Shown: positions 57,755 to 64,000 of the stretch, in pieces
How positions within the stretch are numbered: position 1 is the first letter of the stretch
Layout: each line of letters begins with the position of its first letter
Assembly: GCA_009668205.1 (NCBI GenBank)
Contig: WJYM01000004.1
Location: forward strand, 62,001-126,000
DNA: 64,000 bases
Reading direction: 5' to 3'
DNA from: Enterobacteriaceae bacterium RIT691
Lineage (GTDB): Bacteria; Pseudomonadota; Gammaproteobacteria; Enterobacterales; Enterobacteriaceae
Translations under genes and position numbers: made by a program
The notes under the pieces: model-generated
Database searches by the model: none
The model's input: the letters and a program-made list of their open reading frames with translations, nothing else
Told to the model about the DNA's origin: nothing

Positions 57755-59222
57755 GACGCGGTTCCTCCTGGGTTTGCGGCTTGAGTTTGATTTCAGCTAA
57801 GTTACGCGCGATTTTGCCGATATTTCCAGCACCCTGAATCAGAATCAGATCATTCCCGGTCAGCACCGGGGCTAACATTTCAGCCACCTTCGCCGGATCG
57901 GAGACCAGAATCGGATCCACTTTGCCACGACCACGAATGGTACGGCACAGAGAACGGCTGTCCGCCCCCGGAATTGGCGCTTCGCCAGCAGCATAAACCT
58001 CCAGCATCAGCAGGGCATCCACTCCCGTCAGGACATTAGCGAAATCGTCAAACAGATCGCGGGTACGCGTGTAACGGTGCGGCTGGAATACCATCACCAG
58101 ATTCTTGTCTGGCCAACCCGCACGTGCCGCCTTGATGGTGACATCCACTTCTGTTGGGTGGTGACCGTAGTCGTCAACCAGCAAGGCGCTACCGCTCTTG
58201 CCGTTGACGTCGGCTAACGCGAATTCACCCAGGAAGTCAAAACGACGGCCGGTACCCTGGAAGCTTTCCAGCGCGCGCAGAATCGCCTCATCTTCAATGC
58301 CCTCTTCCGTTGCCACGGCAACAGCCGCCGCCGCGTTCAGTGCGTTGTGGCGGCCTGGCGCATTCAGCGTGACCTTCAGCGGCGCTTTATCCAGGCGAAT
58401 CACGGTAAAGTGCCCCTGCGCGCCAATCTGCTGGTACTCTTCTACGCGAACGTCGGCATCATCGCTGAAACCATACGTGGTAATTTGACGGCCTACGCGT
58501 GGCAGCAATTCGCGGATCACCGGATCATCAACGCACATCACTGCACGACCATAAAACGGCAAATTGTGCAGGAAATTAATAAACGTCTGCTTTAAATTCT
58601 CAAAGTCGCCCTGGTAGGTATCCATATGGTCGGCTTCGATATTGGTAACAATGGCGACCATCGGCTGCAAATGCAGGAACGAGGCGTCGCTCTCATCCGC
58701 TTCAGCAATCAGATAGCGGCTGTGCCCCAGACGGGCGTGCACGCCAGCGGCTTTCACCAGGCCACCGTTAACAAACGTGGGATCCAGACCCGCTTCGGCA
58801 TAAATGCTGGAAACCATCGCCGTTGTGGTGGTTTTCCCGTGGGTCCCGGCAACGGCAATGCCGTGACGAAAACGCATCAGTTCTGCCAGCATTTCTGCAC
58901 GACGAATCACCGGAATACGCGCTTCATGCGCGGCAACGATCTCCGGGTTATCCGCAGAAATGGCGCTGGACACCACCACCACGCTGGCATCGCTCACGTT
59001 TTCCGGGCGATGGTTGAAATAAATTGTGGCACCCAGCGCCGTCAGCTGCTGAGTCACCGGGTTCGGCGCGAGATCCGAACCACTGATCTGATACCCTTCA
59101 TTCGCCAACACTTCGGCAATACCGCCCATGCCAGCACCGCCAATGCCGACAAAGTGGATGTGCCGGACGCGACGCATCTCGGGCACAATTGAACGCAGTT
59201 TCGCCAGTTGTTGTGTATTCAT
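57747..59222 (-). CDS. murC: UDP-N-acetylmuramate--L-alanine ligase
   Basis: 491 residues. The first Mur ligase, adding L-Ala to UDP-MurNAc in the cytosol. The N-terminal UDP-binding motif [17 protein letters not shown], the ATP-binding loop GTHGKTTT at 126-133, [12 protein letters not shown], and [15 protein letters not shown] are all present. It follows murG by 57 bases and overlaps ddlB, so the genes form a single expression unit. Confidence 0.98.
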   Translation of the reverse strand: MNTQQLAKLRSIVPEMRRVRHIHFVGIGGAGMGGIAEVLANEGYQISGSDLAPNPVTQQLTALGATIYFNHRPENVSDASVVVVSSAISADNPEIVAAHEARIPVIRRAEMLAELMRFRHGIAVAGTHGKTTTTAMVSSIYAEAGLDPTFVNGGLVKAAGVHARLGHSRYLIAEADESDASFLHLQPMVAIVTNIEADHMDTYQGDFENLKQTFINFLHNLPFYGRAVMCVDDPVIRELLPRVGRQITTYGFSDDADVRVEEYQQIGAQGHFTVIRLDKAPLKVTLNAPGRHNALNAAAAVAVATEEGIEDEAILRALESFQGTGRRFDFLGEFALADVNGKSGSALLVDDYGHHPTEVDVTIKAARAGWPDKNLVMVFQPHRYTRTRDLFDDFANVLTGVDALLMLEVYAAGEAPIPGADSRSLCRTIRGRGKVDPILVSDPAKVAEMLAPVLTGNDLILIQGAGNIGKIARNLAEIKLKPQTQEEPRHG

Positions 59223-59279
59223 TCTCTAAACGCCATCGACTTCTTCAAAATACGTGCAGCGCAAAAGGCGCTGCGATGA

Positions 59280-60347
59280 TTAAGCCTGAGCTGCCAGGCT
59301 GACCGCTTTTGCTACTCGCTCGGTAGCATCCGGAATGGCCGCGGCACGGGCACGCTCAGCCATTTCCAGCAATGTCTCTCTGTTCCAACTGGCCAGCGTA
59401 CTGGCCACGGCATCCGCGGTGAACTGCGGCTGCTCATAAATCTTTGCGGCACCCGCTTTTTCCAGCGGTAAGGCATTCCAGTACTGCTGCCTGTCCTTGT
59501 GCTGGAACGGCACAAAGATCGCCGGTAAACCGGCCGCGGCAATCTCACTCACCGTCAACGCACCAGAGCGACAGACCACCACGTCAGCCCAGGCGTAAGC
59601 AGCAGCCATATCATCAATGAACTCCGTGACCTTATGCTGTGGCTGACCCGCCTCTGCATAAGCCTGCTCAACGGTCTGCTGCGCCCCTTTTCCGCTCTGA
59701 TGCCAGATAGTGACGCCATCGCCAAGCTTCGCGGCCACCTGAGGCAGCGTCTGGTTCAGCACGCGCGCGCCCTGTGAACCGCCCACAACCAGCACCCGAA
59801 TTTCACCCTCACGCCCGGCCAAACGCTGCTCCGGCAGGGGTAGCGCTAAGACATCCACGCGAACCGGGTTTCCCACGACGTCCGCATTCGGGAAAGCCCC
59901 CGGGAAAGCCTGCATCACCGTTTTGGCAATTTTCGCCAACCATTTGTTGGTCAGCCCGGCAATGCCGTTTTGCTCATGCAGTACCACCGGAATGCCCAGT
60001 GACCAGGCTGCCAGACCGCCAGGACCCGAGACATAACCGCCCATCCCCAGCACCACATCCGGCTTAAAACGCTTCATGATCGCGCGTGCCTGACGCCAGG
60101 CCGTGAAGATACGTATCGGCGCAAACAGCATTGCCTTGAGGCCTTTTCCACGCAGACCTGAGATCTGAATGAAATCGATGTCGATCCCGTGCTTTGGTAC
60201 CAGGTCGGCTTCCATTCTGTCGGCGGTGCCGAGCCAGCGAACCTGCCAGCCCCTCTCCATCAGATGATGAGCCACAGCCAGCCCCGGGAAGACGTGTCCA
60301 CCGGTTCCACCTGCCATCACCATCAACCGCTTCGCCTGACCGTTCAT
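59280..60347 (-). CDS. murG: UDP-GlcNAc:lipid I N-acetylglucosaminyltransferase
   Basis: 355 residues, a GT-B glycosyltransferase on the inner face of the membrane that makes lipid II. The two glycine-rich loops are visible: [14 protein letters not shown] near the N-terminus and MGGYVSGPG. The donor-binding part has [18 protein letters not shown] and [20 protein letters not shown], then [14 protein letters not shown]. Its start overlaps the ftsW stop as ATGA. Confidence 0.98.
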   Translation of the reverse strand: MNGQAKRLMVMAGGTGGHVFPGLAVAHHLMERGWQVRWLGTADRMEADLVPKHGIDIDFIQISGLRGKGLKAMLFAPIRIFTAWRQARAIMKRFKPDVVLGMGGYVSGPGGLAAWSLGIPVVLHEQNGIAGLTNKWLAKIAKTVMQAFPGAFPNADVVGNPVRVDVLALPLPEQRLAGREGEIRVLVVGGSQGARVLNQTLPQVAAKLGDGVTIWHQSGKGAQQTVEQAYAEAGQPQHKVTEFIDDMAAAYAWADVVVCRSGALTVSEIAAAGLPAIFVPFQHKDRQQYWNALPLEKAGAAKIYEQPQFTADAVASTLASWNRETLLEMAERARAAAIPDATERVAKAVSLAAQA

Positions 60348-61597
60348 CGAACACCCCGTGTAAACGCCTGGGCTTTTTCCAGACGCGTTTCATAATCAAT
60401 TCGTAACAGCAACATAATGGCCGTCGACATAATCAGCAGACTGGAGCCCCCGTAACTGATCAGCGGCAGCGTCAGACCTTTGGTTGGCAGCATACCTGCC
60501 GCCGCGCCGACGTTAACCAGTGCCTGGAAGCTGAACCAGACGCCGATCGAGCAGGCCAGAAAACCGGAGAAACGCTGGTTAATCTCAAGCGCCTTGCGAC
60601 CAATCGACATGGCGCGGAAAGCGACGAAGAATACCATTAAAAGCGCCAGTACCACACCGATATACCCCAGTTCCTCGCCGATGATGGCGAAGATGAAGTC
60701 CGTATGGGCTTCCGGCAGATACTCCAGCTTCTGCACCGAGTTGCCGAGGCCCTGCCCCCACATCTCGCCGCGGCCGAAGGCCATCAGCGACTGCGTCAGC
60801 TGATAACCGCTGCCAAACGGGTCTTCCCACGGGTTCCAGAAAGAGGTGACACGACGAATACGGTAAGGTTCCGCGAGGATCAGCAGGACAACGGCGGAAA
60901 TCCCCATGCCGATGATGGCGATGAACTGCCACAGTTTCGCCCCCGCAAGGAACAGCATCGCCAAAGTCGTCACAAACAGCACAACGACTGTCCCGAGATC
61001 CGGCTGTGCCAGCAGTAAAATCGCCAGCACGAAAATCACGCCCATCGGCTTTAAGAAGCCGCGCAGGTTGTTTCGGACCTCATCGCCCTTACGCACAAGG
61101 TAGTTAGCGATGTAGCAGAACAAGGACAGTTTGGTCAGTTCTGCTGGCTGGATACGCAGTGGCCCAAAGGCAATCCAACGAGATGCCCCGTTAACCGAGC
61201 TCCCGACCACCAGCACAATCAACAGCATAACGATCGAGGTAATCAGCATCGCGGTACTGTGGCGCTGCCAGAAATCCATCGGCAGACGTAGCGTCACCAA
61301 ACCGATACAGAACGCCAGGATGATGTACAGGCCATCACGCTTGGCAAACAGGAAAGGATCGTTCGCCAGGCGCTGGCCCACCGGCATTGACGCCGATGTC
61401 ACCATAATAAAACCGATTGCCGCAAGCCCAAGCGTCAGCCAAAACAGCATACGATCGTACATTACCAGGCTGTCGGCATCTTTCTGCCGCGACCCCATTA
61501 CCCAGCCTTTTAACGCCGCAAACACCCAGGCCGCGATCCCGGATCCAGGAATATGCGGCATACGCGGCAGCCTCAGGCGCGGGAGAGATAAACGCAT
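60344..61597 (-). CDS. ftsW: SEDS-family septal peptidoglycan polymerase FtsW
   Basis: 417 residues (E. coli 414) with about ten membrane spans. A glycosyltransferase that works with FtsI at the septum. Conserved family features are [20 protein letters not shown] followed by [18 protein letters not shown], the [20 protein letters not shown] region with its extracellular loop, and [11 protein letters not shown] near the C-terminus. It shares one base with the murD stop and four bases with murG. Confidence 0.97.
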   Translation of the reverse strand: MRLSLPRLRLPRMPHIPGSGIAAWVFAALKGWVMGSRQKDADSLVMYDRMLFWLTLGLAAIGFIMVTSASMPVGQRLANDPFLFAKRDGLYIILAFCIGLVTLRLPMDFWQRHSTAMLITSIVMLLIVLVVGSSVNGASRWIAFGPLRIQPAELTKLSLFCYIANYLVRKGDEVRNNLRGFLKPMGVIFVLAILLLAQPDLGTVVVLFVTTLAMLFLAGAKLWQFIAIIGMGISAVVLLILAEPYRIRRVTSFWNPWEDPFGSGYQLTQSLMAFGRGEMWGQGLGNSVQKLEYLPEAHTDFIFAIIGEELGYIGVVLALLMVFFVAFRAMSIGRKALEINQRFSGFLACSIGVWFSFQALVNVGAAAGMLPTKGLTLPLISYGGSSLLIMSTAIMLLLRIDYETRLEKAQAFTRGVR

Positions 61598-62913
61598 CAG
61601 CCTAACTCCTTCGCCAGACGGGTAAAGACATCCCCGCGCTGTTCAAAATTCTTAAACTGATCGAGGCTGGCGCAGGCCGGAGAGAGCAGCACCATATCAC
61701 CCGCGTTGAGCTGCGGAGCAATCTGACGTAGCGCTTCTTCCATCGTCGCAGTGCGGGTCGCCACTTCAGGACGCAGCGCTGCCAGCGCATCGCCATCACG
61801 ACCAAAGCACCACAGACGCACATTGTCGCCTGCCAGGTACTGGCTCAGCGGGGAGAAGTCTGCGGCTTTACCATCGCCGCCAAGCAGCAAATGCAGGGTG
61901 CCGTCGACGTGCAGACCATTCAGTGCCGCCTCTGTACTGCCAACATTGGTGGCTTTAGAGTCGTTAATCCAGCGCACGCCGCGATGCTCGAGCGCCAGTT
62001 GGAAACGGTGTGCCAGGCCGGTGAAAGTGGTCAACGCTTTCAGGCTGCTGGCGCGCGGCAATCCTGCAGCATCCGCCAGGGCCAGCGCCGCCAGGGCATT
62101 GCTGTAATTGTGCTGACCGGTGAGTTTCATCTCACGCACGTTCAGCACTTTCTCGCCCTTGGCGCGCAGCCAGGTTTCGCCCTGCTGACGGTTCAGGTGA
62201 TAGTCACCCATGTTGATACCGAAACTGACACAGCGCTCATCGGCGCCGCGGACCGGCATGGTCAGGGCATCATCGGCGTTCACGATGCAGGTTTTCGCAT
62301 TTTCGTACACGCGCAATTTTGCGGCGCGGTACTGCTGCAGACCAAACGGATAGCGATCCATATGATCTTCAGTCACGTTAAGGATCGTGGCAGCAACCGC
62401 CTCAAGGCTGGAGGTCGTTTCCAGCTGGAAGCTGGAAAGCTCAAGGACATACAGTTCACGGGACACATCCAGCAGCATCAGCGCTGGCAGGCCGATATTC
62501 CCACCAACCCCAACGTTGATGCCCGCAGCTTTCGCCATTTCACCCACCAGCGTGGTGACGGTGCTTTTGCCGTTTGACCCGGTGATGGCGATGATCGGGG
62601 CCTGCGCTTCGCGACAGAACAGCTCAATATCACCCACAATCTCAACGCCAGCATCCGCCGCTGCGCTCAGGGAAGGATGTGCAAGGGCAATACCAGGGCT
62701 GGCTACGATTAAATCTGCCGCCAGCAGCCACTCATCATTCAAACCCCCGACATAACGCTCCACCTCTTCCGGCAGCTTATCCAGCCCCGGCGGTGTTGCA
62801 CGGGTATCCATGACGCGCGGCGTTACGCCCTGCGCCATGAAAAAGTCAACGCAGGAAAGCCCGGTCATGCCCAGGCCGATGATGACAACTTTTTTGTCCT
62901 GGTAATCAGCCAT
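61597..62913 (-). CDS. murD: UDP-MurNAc-L-alanine--D-glutamate ligase
   Basis: 438 residues when started at the second of two adjacent ATG codons ([10 protein letters not shown]), which matches E. coli. The first ATG, three bases earlier, overlaps the mraY stop as TAATG and is closer to the AAGG site, so the start is uncertain by one codon. It adds D-Glu to UDP-MurNAc-L-Ala. The nucleotide motif IIGLGMTG and the ATP loop GSNGKST (112-118) are intact, as are [29 protein letters not shown] and NDSKATN. Confidence 0.97.
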   Translation of the reverse strand: MADYQDKKVVIIGLGMTGLSCVDFFMAQGVTPRVMDTRATPPGLDKLPEEVERYVGGLNDEWLLAADLIVASPGIALAHPSLSAAADAGVEIVGDIELFCREAQAPIIAITGSNGKSTVTTLVGEMAKAAGINVGVGGNIGLPALMLLDVSRELYVLELSSFQLETTSSLEAVAATILNVTEDHMDRYPFGLQQYRAAKLRVYENAKTCIVNADDALTMPVRGADERCVSFGINMGDYHLNRQQGETWLRAKGEKVLNVREMKLTGQHNYSNALAALALADAAGLPRASSLKALTTFTGLAHRFQLALEHRGVRWINDSKATNVGSTEAALNGLHVDGTLHLLLGGDGKAADFSPLSQYLAGDNVRLWCFGRDGDALAALRPEVATRTATMEEALRQIAPQLNAGDMVLLSPACASLDQFKNFEQRGDVFTRLAKELG

Positions 62914-62915
62914 CA

Positions 62916-63998
62916 TTAACGTACCTTCAGCGTTGCCAGGCCGATCAGTACCAGCATCAGCGAAATAATCCAGAAGCGCACAATCACGCGCGGCTCCGGC
63001 CAGCCTTTCAGTTCATAGTGGTGATGGATAGGCGCCATACGGAAAATGCGCTGGCCGCGCAGTTTGAAGGACCCCACCTGCAGAATGACCGACAGGGTTT
63101 CTACGACAAACACCCCACCCATAATCACCAACAGGAACTCCTGGCGCAGCAGCACAGCGATGATACCCAGTGCTCCGCCCAGCGCCAGAGAACCGACATC
63201 ACCCATGAAGACCTGGGCCGGATAGGTGTTGAACCACAGGAAGCCTAAGCCCGCACCGACAATCGCCGTACAGACGATCACCAATTCCCCTGCATGGCGC
63301 AGATACGGGATATGCAGGTAGTTCGCAAAATTCATGTTACCCGTTGCCCACGCCACCAGCGCAAAGCCCGCGGCGACAAACACGGTCGGCATAATTGCCA
63401 GCCCGTCCAGGCCATCGGTCAGGTTAACCGCGTTACCGGTCCCGACAATCACGAAGTAAGCCAGCAAAATGTAGAAGATGCCGAGCTGTGGCATGATGTC
63501 CTTGAAGAACGGAACCACCAGCTCAGTGGCGGGCGTATCCTTGCCTGCCATGTACAGTGCGAAAGCAACGCCGAGGGCAATCACCGACATCCAGAAGTAT
63601 TTCCAGCGGGCAATCAGGCCTTTGGTATCTTTACGAACCACCTTACGGTAGTCATCCACGAAGCCGATAATGCCGTAACCTACCAGAACCACCAGCACGC
63701 ACCAGACGTACGGGTTCCACGGGTAGGCCCACAGCAGAACCGAGACCACAATCGCGGTCAGGATCATAATCCCGCCCATGGTTGGGGTGCCGCGTTTGCT
63801 GAAGTGTGACTCTGGACCGTCGTTACGCACGACCTGACCAAAAGAGAGCTTTTGCAGGCGGGCAATCATCCGCGGGCCCATCCACAGTGAGATGAACAGC
63901 GCAGTCAGCAGGCTGACAATGGCGCGAAACGTCAGATAAGAAAAGACGTTAAAGCCTGAATAATACTTGACCAAATGTTCGGCCAGCCAAACTAACAT
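62916..63998 (-). CDS. mraY: Phospho-MurNAc-pentapeptide translocase
   Basis: 360 residues, complete, with its start two bases from the right edge. It is an integral inner-membrane enzyme with about ten spans that transfers phospho-MurNAc-pentapeptide to undecaprenyl phosphate, giving lipid I. Family motifs are [13 protein letters not shown], the Mg-binding FVDDYRKV, the [13 protein letters not shown] loop, [12 protein letters not shown] with the third key Asp, and [13 protein letters not shown]. Further cluster genes (murF, murE, ftsI) are expected beyond the edge. Confidence 0.98.
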   Translation of the reverse strand: MLVWLAEHLVKYYSGFNVFSYLTFRAIVSLLTALFISLWMGPRMIARLQKLSFGQVVRNDGPESHFSKRGTPTMGGIMILTAIVVSVLLWAYPWNPYVWCVLVVLVGYGIIGFVDDYRKVVRKDTKGLIARWKYFWMSVIALGVAFALYMAGKDTPATELVVPFFKDIMPQLGIFYILLAYFVIVGTGNAVNLTDGLDGLAIMPTVFVAAGFALVAWATGNMNFANYLHIPYLRHAGELVIVCTAIVGAGLGFLWFNTYPAQVFMGDVGSLALGGALGIIAVLLRQEFLLVIMGGVFVVETLSVILQVGSFKLRGQRIFRMAPIHHHYELKGWPEPRVIVRFWIISLMLVLIGLATLKVR

Positions 63999-64000
63999 GT

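Overview
The window is a chromosomal segment of an enteric gammaproteobacterium. Gene order and near-identical proteins match the 2-3 minute region of the Escherichia coli chromosome (mraY through pcnB), read in the inverted direction. Several traits point to the Enterobacter / Lelliottia / Leclercia / Klebsiella side of the Enterobacteriaceae rather than to E. coli itself. No fimbrial cluster separates folK from panB. Several copies of a CCCTCTCCCC-type palindromic repeat are present. Two blocks of accessory genes occur that are not in the E. coli K-12 map as I know it. The genus assignment is inference. No rRNA, tRNA, CRISPR array, prophage or insertion sequence was seen.

Layout, left to right. 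(1) 1-3569: the 3' part of pcnB, folK, and the pantothenate genes panB, panC and panD. (2) 3572-7141, minus strand: yadE, yadI, and the ABC exporter pair yadH-yadG. (3) 7248-15583: carbonic anhydrase can, hpt, the PQQ-dependent glucose dehydrogenase gcd, the copper oxidase cueO, yacC, the spermidine genes speE-speD, and yacL. (4) 15793-31721: central carbon metabolism, with acnB, lpd, aceF, aceE and pdhR on the minus strand. This block is interrupted by an outward-reading plus-strand group: yacH, a DUF2950 gene, a two-component system, a HbpS/GlcG-like secreted protein, and a small minus-strand secreted protein. An ERIC element sits between aceF and lpd.

(5) 32266-39998: aroP, then an accessory sugar locus. 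It holds a LacI-type regulator, a perfect 16-bp operator palindrome at a promoter, a SIS-domain enzyme, a glucose-family PTS EIIBC, a GPH-family symporter and a GH43 glycosidase. (6) 40077-48920: ampE-ampD, nadC, the type IV pilus genes ppdD-hofB-hofC, guaC, coaE-zapD-yacG and mutT. (7) 48991-63998, minus strand: secA, secM, lpxC, and the 3' part of the division and cell wall cluster (ftsZ, ftsA, ftsQ, ddlB, murC, murG, ftsW, murD, mraY), with most genes overlapping or nearly so.

How the genes work together. PdhR, bound at a near-ideal operator just downstream of its own promoter, would control pdhR-aceE-aceF and so feed acetyl-CoA to the citric acid cycle, where AcnB acts. MraY, MurD, MurG, MurC and DdlB build peptidoglycan precursors for the FtsZ/A/Q/W division machine. 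LpxC commits carbon to lipid A. SecM adjusts SecA synthesis to export demand. The two accessory blocks (20517-24311 and 33738-39998) are the most strain-specific parts and hold the observations most worth following up.
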